64,000 nucleotides of DNA from CAVWCW01 sp963753615 (GTDB lineage: Bacteria; Pseudomonadota; Gammaproteobacteria; Chromatiales; Chromatiaceae): positions 186,001-250,000 of the forward strand of contig CAVWCW010000003.1 of NCBI GenBank assembly GCA_963753615.1. Direction: 5' to 3'. The translations under genes and the position numbers were made by a program. Shown here piece by piece: positions 9,108 to 18,596 of the stretch (position 1 is the stretch's first letter; each line of letters starts with the position of its first letter). The notes beneath the pieces were generated by a model. It saw only the letters and a program-made list of their open reading frames with translations, ran no database searches and was not told the origin of the DNA.

Positions 9108-11441
9108 ATGATTTTTCCCGCGCTCGGTTTCGTCACCGGCGTCTGGTGGTTGCATCGCCTGCCGGAACTGCCGGCGGCAGACTGGCTCTGGGCCATGGCC
9201 CTGCCGGTCGGGCTCTGGTGGTGGCGACCCCGATGGCGCCCGGTGTTGGCTCTGGGCGCCGGATTTCTCTGGGCCTTGGGCCATGCTATCTGGCTTGCCC
9301 CCCAGCCCCCGCCGCCTGCCCTGGAAGGGCGAGATCTGCTGCTGGAGGGCAGGGTGCTCGGCCTGCCCGAGGCCAGCGAGCGCCGCACCCGGTTCCGTTT
9401 TCAGATCGAGCGCGCCCTGCTCGCGGGCGACGATACGGGATTGCGCGGCCTGGTCCGTCTGGCCTGGTATCGCGATGCCCCGGAACTCGAGGCGGCCAGC
9501 CGCTGGCGCTTGCTGGTTCGCCTCAAGCGGCCCCACGGCTTTCTCAATCCCGGCGGCTTCGACTACGAAGGCTGGCTCTATAGGCAGGGCCTCGGCGCCA
9601 CCGGTTACGTGCGGCCCTCGCCCGAGAACAGGCAAATCGCACCCGCCCCCCTGTCGTCCCTGGATCGCTGGCGCCAGCGCCTCGGCCAGGCCCTGGACCT
9701 GGCCCTAGGCGGTCGCCCCCAGGCGGGCCTGGCGCGGGCCCTCTTGCTGGGGGACCGCAGCGGCCTGTCGCGCGAGCAATGGGAGATCTTCACCCGAACC
9801 GGCACCAACCACCTGATGGCCATCTCGGGGCTGCACATCGGTATTGTCGGCGGGCTCTGCTTTCTGCTTGGACGTCGTCTGTGGAGCCTGGTCCCGCGCC
9901 TGCCGCTGCTGGTCGCCGCGCCCCGGGCTGCGGCCCTGGCGGCCCTGGCAGGGGCTGCGGTCTATGCGGGCCTGGCCGGCTTTTCGGTGCCCACTCGGCG
10001 CGCCCTGATCATGCTGCTGGTGGTGCTGGGCGGATTGCTGTTGCGACGCGCCCCGGGCCCTGCCAATAGCCTGGGTCTGGCGCTGTTGCTGGTTACCGCA
10101 CTGGACCCGCCGGCCGTGCTCGCCGCCGGCTTCTGGCTATCTTTTGTGGCCGTGGCGGCGATCCTATACGGCATCAGCGGGCGGCTGCCGGACAACGGGA
10201 TTTGGCGGCGCTGGGGGCGTACTCAGTGGCTGGTATTTCTCGGCCTGTTCCCCCTCCTGCTGCTGCTCTTCCATCGGGTTTCCCTGGCGGCCCCGCTGGT
10301 CAACCTGCTGGCGGTCCCCTGGTTCAGCCTGGTGATCGTGCCCCTGCTGCTGCTGGGCGCGCTGCTGTTGCCCCTGGGGCTGGGGGTCTGGCCCTTGCTG
10401 TTGGCCGAGAAGCTCTTGGGCTGGTCCATGAGCGCCTTGGAATGGGTGGCGGCCTGGCCCCTGTCCAGTTGGCATCCGGCCGCGGCGCCGGCTTGGGTCT
10501 GGTGGCCAGCCGCTGCTGGAGTGCTGCTGCTGTTGGCTCCGCGGGGGCTCCCCGGCCGTTGGCTCGGTGCGGTGCTGCTGTTGCCCCTGCTGCTGGCGCG
10601 CATGCCGGGACCGGCGCCCGGGGAGGTCTGGCTCGGGTTGCTGGACGTGGGCCAGGGTCTTTCGGCGGTGCTGCGCACCCGCGGCCATACCCTGGTCTAT
10701 GATCTGGGCCCGCGCTTTTCCGACTCCTTCGACGCCGCAACCGGGGTGCTGCTGCCCTACCTGCGCCGGGCGGGGGTGGGGGAGATCGACCTCCTGGTGC
10801 TGAGCAATGCGGACGCCGACCACGTCGGCGGCGCAGGAAAGCTATTGCGCCAGATTCCGGTCCGGCGCCTGTTGAGCGGCCAGGCGGCGGAATTGGCCGA
10901 ACTTGGGGCCGAGCCCTGCCGCGCCGGAAGCGAATGGACCTGGGACGGCGTGCGCTTTCGCCTGCTGCATCCGCCCTCCGGCGAGCATTGGAGGGGCAAC
11001 GACAGCTCCTGCGTGCTTGCGGTGGAAAACGCCGCCGGGCGCATTCTGTTGCCCGGGGACATCGAGGCTCCGGCGGAGCGCGCCCTGCTGGCGGCATACG
11101 GCGGCAAGCTGGCCAGCCGCATCCTGCTGGCCCCGCATCACGGCAGCGCTACCTCTTCGACCCCCGAGCTGGTGGCGGCGGTGCGTCCGGATTTCGTTCT
11201 GTATTCAACCGGCTACCGCAATCGCTTCGGCTTCCCTCGGCCGGTGGTGAGCCAACGCTGGAGCGCCGCCCGAGCCCTGGGGCTCGCCACCGCGGACACC
11301 GGGGCGATCGAGTTCCGCCTCGGCGCCGACGGTCGGCTGCACGGGCCCAGGCTGGCGCGTCAGCGCCAGCGCCGGCACTGGACCCATCTGCCGCCTGGGT
11401 TGCGGAATTCGCCCTTTTTCCCCCAACCTGGGATAAAGTAA
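9108..11441 (+). CDS. comEC: DNA internalization protein ComEC/Rec2
   Basis: Inner-membrane channel of 777 residues for uptake of single-stranded DNA in natural transformation. An N-terminal helix pair leads to a DUF4131/OB-like region. The competence domain starts around residue 225 with GTNHLMAISGLHIG, the ComEC hallmark. A run of helices follows, then a C-terminal metallo-beta-lactamase-like domain from about residue 510 with LSNADADHVGG and LLAPHHGSATSS. It heads the comEC-exbB-exbD-msbA-lpxK order found in many gammaproteobacteria. The first helices depend on the start chosen; a ribosome site is weak (GGCGGCCGGG). Confidence 0.93.
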   Translation: MIFPALGFVTGVWWLHRLPELPAADWLWAMALPVGLWWWRPRWRPVLALGAGFLWALGHAIWLAPQPPPPALEGRDLLLEGRVLGLPEASERRTRFRFQIERALLAGDDTGLRGLVRLAWYRDAPELEAASRWRLLVRLKRPHGFLNPGGFDYEGWLYRQGLGATGYVRPSPENRQIAPAPLSSLDRWRQRLGQALDLALGGRPQAGLARALLLGDRSGLSREQWEIFTRTGTNHLMAISGLHIGIVGGLCFLLGRRLWSLVPRLPLLVAAPRAAALAALAGAAVYAGLAGFSVPTRRALIMLLVVLGGLLLRRAPGPANSLGLALLLVTALDPPAVLAAGFWLSFVAVAAILYGISGRLPDNGIWRRWGRTQWLVFLGLFPLLLLLFHRVSLAAPLVNLLAVPWFSLVIVPLLLLGALLLPLGLGVWPLLLAEKLLGWSMSALEWVAAWPLSSWHPAAAPAWVWWPAAAGVLLLLAPRGLPGRWLGAVLLLPLLLARMPGPAPGEVWLGLLDVGQGLSAVLRTRGHTLVYDLGPRFSDSFDAATGVLLPYLRRAGVGEIDLLVLSNADADHVGGAGKLLRQIPVRRLLSGQAAELAELGAEPCRAGSEWTWDGVRFRLLHPPSGEHWRGNDSSCVLAVENAAGRILLPGDIEAPAERALLAAYGGKLASRILLAPHHGSATSSTPELVAAVRPDFVLYSTGYRNRFGFPRPVVSQRWSAARALGLATADTGAIEFRLGADGRLHGPRLARQRQRRHWTHLPPGLRNSPFFPQPGIK

Positions 11442-11495
11442 GATAGCTGGATAACTTGGCTTCTAATCCCCATTGGCTTCAGGAATCTGCGCAGC

Positions 11496-12134
11496 GTGTT
11501 GGAACTGGTGAAAGCGGGCGGCTGGCTGATGCTGCCAATCATTGCCTGCTCGATCGTGGCCATGGCCATCATCGTCGAGCGGCTCTGGGTATTGCGGCGC
11601 AAGCGGGTAGTACCCGAGCACCTGGTGGCCCAGGTCTGGCAGATGCACCGCAAGAGCGGCCTGACCAACGGCCATATCCTGGCGCTGCAAAAGGGCTCGC
11701 CTCTGGGCCGCATCATGGCCGCCGGCCTGGTCAACCGGGCGCATTCCCGGGAGGTCATGAAGGAGTCGATCGAGGAGGTGGGGCGGCGCGTAGTGTTGGA
11801 GCTGGAGCGCTACCTCAACACCTTGGGCACGATCGCAGCGATCACCCCGCTGCTGGGCTTGCTCGGAACCGTGGTAGGGATGATCAAGGTGTTCTCGGCC
11901 ATCGTCACTTCCGGGGTCGGTAATCCGGGGGTGCTGGCGGGGGGCATTTCCGAGGCCCTGATCACCACCGCTGCCGGGCTTTCGGTGGCCATCCCGAGCC
12001 TGATGTTCCACCGCTATTTCAACGGTCAGGTAAACCGGTTGGTAGTGGGCATGGAGGAGCAGGCCCTGAAGATGGTGGAGGTGATGAAGGGCGAACGCGA
12101 GACCGACACCGACTCCGACACCGATACCGACTAG
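11496..12134 (+). CDS. exbB: ExbB/TolQ-type proton channel subunit
   Basis: Protein of 212 residues with three membrane helices in the ExbB/TolQ/MotA pattern: MLPIIACSIVAMAIIVERLWVL at the N-terminus, then LNTLGTIAAITPLLGLLGTVVGMIKVFSAI and GGISEALITTAAGLSVAIPSLMF. The last two carry the conserved glycine-rich and threonine-rich faces. The start is a GTG. With ExbD, four bases downstream, it forms a proton-driven energiser. In this operon position it is often found next to msbA/lpxK, and its partner (a TonB-like or lipid-related protein) is not encoded nearby. The C-terminus is a run of acidic DTDSDTDTD residues. Confidence 0.9.
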   Translation: MLELVKAGGWLMLPIIACSIVAMAIIVERLWVLRRKRVVPEHLVAQVWQMHRKSGLTNGHILALQKGSPLGRIMAAGLVNRAHSREVMKESIEEVGRRVVLELERYLNTLGTIAAITPLLGLLGTVVGMIKVFSAIVTSGVGNPGVLAGGISEALITTAAGLSVAIPSLMFHRYFNGQVNRLVVGMEEQALKMVEVMKGERETDTDSDTDTD

Positions 12135-12138
12135 GCGC

Positions 12139-12561
12139 ATGAACCTGCGTCCCCACAAGCTGCCCAGCCCGGATGTAAACGTCACGCCCCTGATCGATGT
12201 GGTGTTCCTGCTGCTGATCTTCTTCATGATCTCCACCACTTTCGAGCGCGAGAGCCAGATCCAGGTCGAGTTGCCCGAAGCCGGTGCCGAGGCGGACCCG
12301 GAAACGCCGCCCCGCGTCCTCGACATCACCATCGACCGCGAAGGCCGCTTCTACGTCAACCAGCGCGAGGTGATCAATACCGAGCTCGAGACCCTGAAGC
12401 GGGCGCTGGAAAAGGCGGCGATGAAGGAGAGCGAGTTGCCGGTGATCATTTCGGCCGATGCCCAGACCCCGCACCAGGCGGTAATGACGGCGATGGACGC
12501 GGCCAGCCAGCTCGGCTACCTGCGCATGACCTTCGCCGCTCGCCAGCCGCCCGGCGATTGA
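12139..12561 (+). CDS. exbD: ExbD/TolR-type protein
   Basis: Protein of 140 residues with one N-terminal membrane helix preceded by VNVTPLIDVVFLLLIFFMI, in which the aspartate is the proton-carrying residue of ExbD/TolR. A periplasmic domain follows, with the typical DITIDREGRFYVN and VIISADAQTPHQAVMTAMDAA motifs. It starts four bases after exbB and its stop overlaps the msbA start. Together with exbB it forms the stator complex. Confidence 0.93.
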   Translation: MNLRPHKLPSPDVNVTPLIDVVFLLLIFFMISTTFERESQIQVELPEAGAEADPETPPRVLDITIDREGRFYVNQREVINTELETLKRALEKAAMKESELPVIISADAQTPHQAVMTAMDAASQLGYLRMTFAARQPPGD

Positions 12562-14327
12562 CCGTGGCGGCGCGACAACCTGGCCCGAGCGGCCGCACCA
12601 TCTACAAGCGTCTGCTGCGTTACGCCTTTCCCTATTGGCGCATGTTCGCTATTTCGGTAGTCGGCATGATCGGCTACGCGGCCACCGAGCCGGCCCTGGC
12701 CTCGCTGATGAAGCCGTTGCTCGACGGCAGCTTCGTCGAGCGCGATCCGGAGGTGGTGCGGGTCCTGCCGTTCTACATGATCGGCCTGTTCCTGGCCCGG
12801 GGCATCACCGGCTTCGTCAATACCTATTACATGAAATGGGTAGGGCGCCGGGTGGTGACCGACATCCGACGCCAGATGTTCGGGCACCTGCTGCGGCTGC
12901 CCGCGTCCTTTTACGACCAGCACTCCTCCGGGGCCCTGATCTCGAAACTGACCTACAACGTCGAGCAGGTGGCCGGAGCCGCCACCCAGGCCATCACCTA
13001 CCTGGTGCGCGACGGCCTGACGGTGATATTTCTGCTTGCCTATCTGTTCTACCTGAATGCCAGGCTGGCGATGATCCTGCTGCTCATCGGGCCCATGATC
13101 GCGCTTGCCGTGCGCTACGTATCCCAGCGCTTCCGGCGCATCAGCAAACGCATTCAGGGGTCGGTGGGGCAGATCACCCACGTCGCCCAGGAGGCGATCA
13201 ACGGTCAGCGGGTGGTCAAGTCCTTCGGCGGCATTCCGCACGAGGAGCGCGTGTTCGGCGAGGTCAACGAGCGTACCCGCCGGTTGCAGATGAAGATGGT
13301 GGTCACCGACGCGGTGAGCGTCCCGGTGGTCCAGTTCATTGCCGTCGGCGGCATTGCGTTGATCGTCTATCTCTCTACCGTCGAGGCGCTGAACGCCAGC
13401 ATCAGCCCGGGCAGCTTTATGGCCTTCGTGGTGGCCATGGGCCTGATGCTGTCGCCGGTCAAGCGGCTAACCTCCATCAATGCCTACCTGCAGAAGGGCA
13501 TCACCGCCGCCGAGAGTATCTTCGAATTGCTCGACAGCCGCCCGGAGCTGGACACCGGCAACCGCGAGCTGGCCGAGGTGCGGGGGCGCATCGAGTTCCA
13601 GGGCGTCGGCCACACCTATGCGAAGGACAAGGGGCCGGTGCTCGCAGAGATCGACCTGGTGGTGGAGCCGGGCGAGACGGTGGCCTTCGTCGGCCGCTCC
13701 GGCAGCGGCAAGACCACCCTGGCAAGCCTGTTGCTGCGCTTCTACGATTCCAGCGAGGGCCGCATCCTGGTCGATGGCATCGACATCCGCGAGCTCACGC
13801 TGGCAGACCTGCGCCGCCATATCGCGATGGTTGGCCAGGATGTGGTGCTGTTCAACGACAGTATCCGTAACAACATCGCCTATGGGGTAGAGCGAGCGGT
13901 CGATGACGGGGAATTGCGGCGGGTGGCGCAGGGCGCCCACGCCCTGGAGTTCATCGAGCGCCTGCCGGACGGCTTCGATACCATGATCGGAGACCGCGGC
14001 CTGCTGCTTTCCGGCGGTCAGCGCCAGCGCGTGGCGATTGCGCGAGCCATGCTCCGGGATGCCCCCATCCTGGTCTTGGACGAAGCCACTTCTTCGCTGG
14101 ATACCGAGGCCGAGCGCCATATCCAGGCCGCCCTGGAGGCCCTGATGCAACACCGCACCACCCTGGTGATTGCGCATCGGCTGTCCACCATCGAGAACGC
14201 CGACCGCATCCTGGTCATGCACGACGGGCGCATCGCGGAGCAGGGCCGCCACGATGAGCTGCTGGCCCAGGATGGGCGCTACGCGGAGTTGCACCGGCTG
14301 CAGTTCCGGGAGCCGGAGGCGGCCTGA
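12558..14327 (+). CDS. msbA: Lipid A export ABC transporter, ATP-binding/permease protein
   Basis: Protein of 589 residues that flips core lipid A across the inner membrane. Residues 1-320 hold six membrane helices with the family motif YVSQRFRRISKRIQGSVGQITHVAQE. The nucleotide-binding domain has Walker A VGRSGSGKTT, signature LLSGGQRQR, Walker B ILVLDEATSSLD and an H-loop IAHRLST. Length is close to E. coli MsbA (582). The start codon is a GTG overlapping the exbD stop. The next gene is lpxK, as in E. coli, which supports the lipid A role over other ABC exporters. Confidence 0.95.
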   Translation: MTVAARQPGPSGRTIYKRLLRYAFPYWRMFAISVVGMIGYAATEPALASLMKPLLDGSFVERDPEVVRVLPFYMIGLFLARGITGFVNTYYMKWVGRRVVTDIRRQMFGHLLRLPASFYDQHSSGALISKLTYNVEQVAGAATQAITYLVRDGLTVIFLLAYLFYLNARLAMILLLIGPMIALAVRYVSQRFRRISKRIQGSVGQITHVAQEAINGQRVVKSFGGIPHEERVFGEVNERTRRLQMKMVVTDAVSVPVVQFIAVGGIALIVYLSTVEALNASISPGSFMAFVVAMGLMLSPVKRLTSINAYLQKGITAAESIFELLDSRPELDTGNRELAEVRGRIEFQGVGHTYAKDKGPVLAEIDLVVEPGETVAFVGRSGSGKTTLASLLLRFYDSSEGRILVDGIDIRELTLADLRRHIAMVGQDVVLFNDSIRNNIAYGVERAVDDGELRRVAQGAHALEFIERLPDGFDTMIGDRGLLLSGGQRQRVAIARAMLRDAPILVLDEATSSLDTEAERHIQAALEALMQHRTTLVIAHRLSTIENADRILVMHDGRIAEQGRHDELLAQDGRYAELHRLQFREPEAA

Positions 14328-14333
14328 GCCGCG

Positions 14334-15323
14334 ATGCCGCGCCTCGAGCGTTTCTGGTACGAAGGGGGGCGACCGCCCCTGTGGACGCGGCCCCTGGGCC
14401 GGTTGTTCTGCGCCCTGGCCGGGCTGCGGCGCTGGGCTTATACACGGGGGCTGGCGAGCGTGCACCGGATGCCTGTACCGGTGATCGTGGTGGGCAACAT
14501 CGCGGTTGGGGGCACCGGCAAGACGCCGCTGGTTATCTGGCTGGCGGGCTGGCTACAGGCACGCGGCTGGCGCCCGGGCATTGTCAGCCGCGGCTACAAG
14601 GGCCAGTCCGAGCGCTGGCCCCTGCCGGTGAGCGCGGACAGCCCACCGCACCTGGTGGGGGACGAGCCGGTGCTGATCGCGCGACGCACCGGCTGCCCTA
14701 TGTGGGTGGGGCCGGACCGGGTGGATGCGGCGCGCGCGCTCCTGGCGGCGGCGGAATGCGATATCATCCTCAGCGACGACGGCCTGCAGCACTATCGCCT
14801 GGGCCGGGACCTGGAGATCGCGGTAATCGATGGCGAGCGGCGACTGGGCAATCGCCGTTGCCTTCCGGCAGGACCGCTGCGCGAGGTGCCGGGCCGGCTC
14901 GACGCGGTGGACCTGCTGGTGTGTAACGGCGGCCAGCCCCGGGCACGAGAATTCGGCATGAGGCTGCGCCCGGGGGCCCTGGTCAAGCTGCGCCAGCCGG
15001 GCCGGGAGCGGGATCTGGCGTCCCTGGCCGGCAAGCGGGTGCTGGCCTTGGCCGGCATCGGCAATCCGGGGCGCTTCTTCGCCCTGCTGCGGGCGGCCGG
15101 GCTGGAGGTGGAGGAACGGGCGTTCCCCGACCACCACGAGTACCGTGCCGCGGACCTGCCGCCGGCGGCCGATCCGCGGGCCCTGCTGATGACCGAGAAG
15201 GATGCGGTCAAACTGGCCGGAATGGCGCGGGACAATGACTGGTACCTGCCGGTGGAAGCGGAGCTCGAGCCGGTTTTCGAACACCGCCTGGATTTGCTAC
15301 TGAAAGGTTTTGCCGATGGATAA
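14334..15323 (+). CDS. lpxK: Tetraacyldisaccharide 4'-kinase
   Basis: Enzyme of 329 residues that phosphorylates the 4' position of the lipid A disaccharide at the inner-membrane surface. The N-terminal amphipathic helix is followed by PVIVVGNIAVGGTGKTPLV, the P-loop typical of LpxK, then GYKG, the SDDGLQHYRLGRD motif carrying the catalytic aspartate, and AGIGNPGRFF. It lies six bases after msbA and overlaps the small ycaR-like gene by 14 bases. Length matches the family (about 330). Confidence 0.95.
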   Translation: MPRLERFWYEGGRPPLWTRPLGRLFCALAGLRRWAYTRGLASVHRMPVPVIVVGNIAVGGTGKTPLVIWLAGWLQARGWRPGIVSRGYKGQSERWPLPVSADSPPHLVGDEPVLIARRTGCPMWVGPDRVDAARALLAAAECDIILSDDGLQHYRLGRDLEIAVIDGERRLGNRRCLPAGPLREVPGRLDAVDLLVCNGGQPRAREFGMRLRPGALVKLRQPGRERDLASLAGKRVLALAGIGNPGRFFALLRAAGLEVEERAFPDHHEYRAADLPPAADPRALLMTEKDAVKLAGMARDNDWYLPVEAELEPVFEHRLDLLLKGFADG

Positions 15324-15504
15324 AAAGCTACTGGAAATTCTGGTCTGCCCCCTTTGCAAGGGGCCCCTTTACTACGCCATGGCCGAGCAAGAGCTGATCT
15401 GCCGTCCCGACCGCCTGGCCTACCCGATCCGCGACGGCATCCCGGTGATGCTGGAGGAAGAGGCGCGCCGGCTGCCGGCCGACGAAGAAGTGCCCAAGGG
15501 TTGA
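15310..15504 (+). CDS. ycaR: Trm112/YcaR-like small protein
   Basis: Protein of 64 residues of the Trm112 family, with the start MDKKLLEILVCPLCKGPL and the later CRPDRLAYPIRDGIPVML typical of YcaR. It keeps one CPLC pair, while the second metal site is reduced to a single cysteine, as in many bacterial members. Its role is not established. The gene sits between lpxK and kdsB, overlapping lpxK by 14 bases, the position it holds across gammaproteobacteria. Confidence 0.92.
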   Translation: MPMDKKLLEILVCPLCKGPLYYAMAEQELICRPDRLAYPIRDGIPVMLEEEARRLPADEEVPKG

Positions 15505-15527
15505 GCCGCGCTGGCGAGGAGCCTTCC

Positions 15528-16292
15528 ATGAGCACGGATTTCAAGGTGGTGATCCCGGCCCGCTACGCGTCCACCCGCCTGCCCGGCAAGCCGCTGCGGG
15601 AGATCGCCGGGAAGCCGATGATCCTGCACGTCTACCAGCGCGCCCTGGAGAGCGCCGCCGGCGAGGTCTGGGTTGCCACCGACGACGAGCGTATCGCGCG
15701 CGCGGTGGAGCGGGGCGGCGGCCGCGTCTGCATGACCCGCAGCGATCACCACAGCGGCTCCGACCGCATCGCCGAAGTGGCCGAGCAGATGGGCTGGGAC
15801 GAGGACGCCATCCTCGTCAACCTACAGGGCGACGAGCCCCTGATGCCGCCGGAACTGATCGACCTGGTGGCCAACGACATGGCCGGCCACCGCCAGGCCG
15901 ACGTCACCACCCTGGCGGCCCCGATAGACCAGCGCGACAGCCTGTTCGACCCCCACGTGGTCAAGGTGGTGACCGACGCCGAGGGCTATGCCCTGTACTT
16001 CAGTCGCGCCCCCATCCCCTGGCATAGGGACGAGTTCCTGGCCGGGGCCGAGCACCTGCCCACCAGCGTCGGCTTTCATCGCCACATCGGACTCTACGCC
16101 TACCGCGCCGGCTACCTGCGCCGTTATGTCGGTTTCCGGCCCTCTCCCCTGGAACTCGCCGAGTCCCTGGAGCAACTGCGCGTACTCTGGCACGGCGGGC
16201 GCATTCATGTCGGCATCACCGGCATCGAGCCGGGCCACGGGGTGGATACCGAGGCGGACCTCCACCGCGCCGAACGCCAGTTGCGGGGCTGA
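15528..16292 (+). CDS. kdsB: 3-deoxy-manno-octulosonate cytidylyltransferase
   Basis: Enzyme of 254 residues that makes CMP-Kdo for lipopolysaccharide core assembly in the cytoplasm. The start at MSTDFKVVIPARYASTRLPGKPL is chosen because this is the conserved nucleotide-binding N-terminus and because upstream in-frame sequence belongs to ycaR. Further motifs are RSDHHSGSDRIAEV, VNLQGDEPLMPP and YFSRAPIPW. The C-terminal LEQLRVLWHGGRIHV and GVDTEADL motifs are also present. Length equals the family norm. Confidence 0.95.
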   Translation: MSTDFKVVIPARYASTRLPGKPLREIAGKPMILHVYQRALESAAGEVWVATDDERIARAVERGGGRVCMTRSDHHSGSDRIAEVAEQMGWDEDAILVNLQGDEPLMPPELIDLVANDMAGHRQADVTTLAAPIDQRDSLFDPHVVKVVTDAEGYALYFSRAPIPWHRDEFLAGAEHLPTSVGFHRHIGLYAYRAGYLRRYVGFRPSPLELAESLEQLRVLWHGGRIHVGITGIEPGHGVDTEADLHRAERQLRG

Positions 16293-16318
16293 GTCCCGTT
16301 CCCCTTAGCGTGCAGCCG

Positions 16319-17479
16319 ATGCCCTACTGGCGCCTGTCGGGCTTCTATTTCTTTTATTTCGCCGTCCTTGGGGCCCTGGTGCCTTACTGGGGGCTGTATC
16401 TGGAGTACCGCGGCTTCAGCCCACTGCAGATTGGCGAGCTGATGGCGGTGCTCATGGGGACCAAGATCGTCGGTCCCAACATCTGGGGCTGGATCGCGGA
16501 TCACACCGGGCGTCGCATGGCGATCGTGCGCCTGGCCTCACTGCTGTCCATTGTCGCCTTCCTCGGCGTGTTCTGGGCCGACGGCTTTTGGACGCTGGCC
16601 CTGGTGATGGGCCTGTTCAGCTTTTTCTGGAATGCTTCGCTGCCCCAGTTCGAAGCCGTTACCTTCAGCCACCTCGGGCTGCTCGTACAGGACTACAGCC
16701 GCATCCGCCTTTGGGGCTCGGTGGGCTTCATCCTGGTGGTGTCGGGGGTCGGCGTGCTGGTGGATTATCGGGACCCGTCGGTGGTGCCGCAGGTGTTGCT
16801 GGTCTGCTTTATCGCGATTTGGCTGTCGAGCCTGCCGGTGCCGGAGCGCGGCGTGCCTGGGCACCCGGTAGCGCAGGAGGCGATCTGGCAGGTAATCCGG
16901 CGTCCCTGGGTGCTCGCCTTCCTCGCCGCCTGCTTCCTGATGCAGGCCGGCCACGGCGCCTACTATGCCTTTTTCTCCATCTATATGCAGGACAACGGTT
17001 ACAGCAAGACCCTGATCGGCCAGCTCTGGACCATCGGGGTCGTGGCCGAGATCCTGGTGTTCCTGGTCATGCACCGGCTGATGCACCGTTACGGCGCCCG
17101 CCGGGTGCTGCTGGCCAGCCTCTTGCTGGGGGCGCTGCGCTGGGTCCTGACCGGACTTTTTCCCGAACATCTTTGGGTGATCCTGTTCGCCCAAACCCTG
17201 CACGCGGCGACCTTTGGCAGTTTCCATGCCGCGGCCATCCATCTGGTGCACCACTACTTCACCGGCCGCCACCAGGGCCGCGGACAGGCACTCTACTCGA
17301 GCCTCAGCTTCGGCGCCGGCGGCGCCCTGGGCAGCCTGGTCAGCGGGTCGCTGTGGGAGGTCCCCGGCCCCCTGGTCACCTTCTTGGTGGCCGCCGGGTT
17401 TTCGCTGATCGCTTTCGGGGTGGTCTGGCGCTGGGGGGAGCGGGCGCCCAACGGCGAGAAGATCGGGCATCCCGGCTAG
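16319..17479 (+). CDS. Major facilitator superfamily transporter (HcaT/LacY-like group)
   Basis: Membrane protein of about 386 residues with twelve predicted helices. The N-terminus MPYWRLSGFYFFYFAVLGALVPYWGLYL and the loop GWIADHTGRRMAIVR (the MFS motif A) match the MFS group that includes the phenylpropionate carrier HcaT. The ATG chosen is nine bases after an in-frame GTG. The substrate is not predictable. It follows kdsB by 26 bases and may be read through from the lipid A operon, but it has no clear role there. Confidence 0.85.
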   Translation: MPYWRLSGFYFFYFAVLGALVPYWGLYLEYRGFSPLQIGELMAVLMGTKIVGPNIWGWIADHTGRRMAIVRLASLLSIVAFLGVFWADGFWTLALVMGLFSFFWNASLPQFEAVTFSHLGLLVQDYSRIRLWGSVGFILVVSGVGVLVDYRDPSVVPQVLLVCFIAIWLSSLPVPERGVPGHPVAQEAIWQVIRRPWVLAFLAACFLMQAGHGAYYAFFSIYMQDNGYSKTLIGQLWTIGVVAEILVFLVMHRLMHRYGARRVLLASLLLGALRWVLTGLFPEHLWVILFAQTLHAATFGSFHAAAIHLVHHYFTGRHQGRGQALYSSLSFGAGGALGSLVSGSLWEVPGPLVTFLVAAGFSLIAFGVVWRWGERAPNGEKIGHPG

Positions 17480-17632
17480 GTTTTGCATTCGTTTTCCGGC
17501 GCAGTTGGCGCCGACAGTATTTCAGTTCCAGCCATTGAGGCCGCTGAGAATTAGGCCCGCCGGGGCGTCCGGGTTTAGAATCCAGCCCCGAGTGGTCGGA
17601 CCACGAGCTTCACCTCCCGACAGGAGGCATCC

Positions 17633-18466
17633 ATGCCCGAACCGTCGTTTCGCAGCCGTGCCGGTATCTGGATCGAATCCAAGCCGGTCCAACACGCCAT
17701 CGTCGCCCTGATTGTAATCAATGCGGTCGTACTCGGCCTGGAGACCGACGCCGACCTGATGGCCCGTATCGGTCCCGCTCTGAAGCTGATCGACCACCTG
17801 GTGCTCGGGGTCTTCGTGGTTGAGATCGGGATCAAACTGTTCGCCTTTCGCCTGCGCTTTTTCGCCAACCCGTGGAACCTGTTCGATTTTATCGTGGTGG
17901 CCATCGCCCTGATTCCGGCCAGCGGCCCGCTGGCGGTATTGCGGGCCTTGCGGGTGCTGCGGGTGCTGCGCCTGATCTCCATGGTGCCGCGCTTGCGCTT
18001 CGTGGTCGAGGCGCTGCTGCGGGCGGTGCCGGGCATCGCCTCCATCGGGGCCCTGATGCTGATCCTTTTCTATGTCTTCGCGGTAATGGCCACCGGGCTT
18101 TTCGGGGCCGCCTTTCCCGAGTGGTTCGGCAGCATCGGCGCGTCCATGTACACCCTGTTCCAGATCATGACCCTGGAGAGTTGGTCGATGGGCATAGTGC
18201 GGCCGGTGATGGTGGAGCACCCCTATGCCTGGGTGTACTTCATCCCATTCATTCTGATTGCCACCTTCACCATGCTCAATCTGTTTATCGGCATTATCGT
18301 GGATACCATGCAGAGCATGCACAGCGCAGAGCATACCCAGGACCGAGAGCAGATCGAGGAGACGGTGCACGCGGATACCGGCGAGATTGGCCGCGACGTG
18401 CGGGCCCTGCGCGACGAGATTCGCCTGTTGCGGGCCGAACTGGGCCGGGAGCGAGGGGGAGGATAG
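17633..18466 (+). CDS. Bacterial voltage-gated sodium channel (NaChBac/NavAb type)
   Basis: Single-domain channel of 277 residues with six membrane segments. S1 begins near residue 17, and the S4 voltage sensor is the regular arginine ladder LRALRVLRVLRLISMVPRLR around 103-122. The pore helix and filter read FQIMTLESWSMGIVRPVM; TLESWS is the signature filter of prokaryotic sodium channels. S6 is followed by an acidic neck and a C-terminal coiled coil (residues about 235-275) rich in E, R and L, as in tetrameric BacNav proteins. A GACAGGAGG ribosome site lies just upstream of the ATG. The gene stands alone. Such channels are linked to motility, pH and Na+ responses in other bacteria. Confidence 0.92.
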   Translation: MPEPSFRSRAGIWIESKPVQHAIVALIVINAVVLGLETDADLMARIGPALKLIDHLVLGVFVVEIGIKLFAFRLRFFANPWNLFDFIVVAIALIPASGPLAVLRALRVLRVLRLISMVPRLRFVVEALLRAVPGIASIGALMLILFYVFAVMATGLFGAAFPEWFGSIGASMYTLFQIMTLESWSMGIVRPVMVEHPYAWVYFIPFILIATFTMLNLFIGIIVDTMQSMHSAEHTQDREQIEETVHADTGEIGRDVRALRDEIRLLRAELGRERGGG

Positions 18467-18596
18467 GGAAACGCCGATTTTTGTGCGTGCCCTTCGCTGA
18501 AAAAAGCCCGGGTTGGCTTGATTCAGTGTTTCCACAGGGGGCCGCGAGCCAACGCCAATCAGACAACGGATGCACGACAGGAATCGCTAAACTTAA

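Noticed and set aside
13467..14465. Minus-strand frame (332 codons) across the end of msbA
   Set aside because: Opposite strand of the MsbA ATPase domain, with no recognisable motif.
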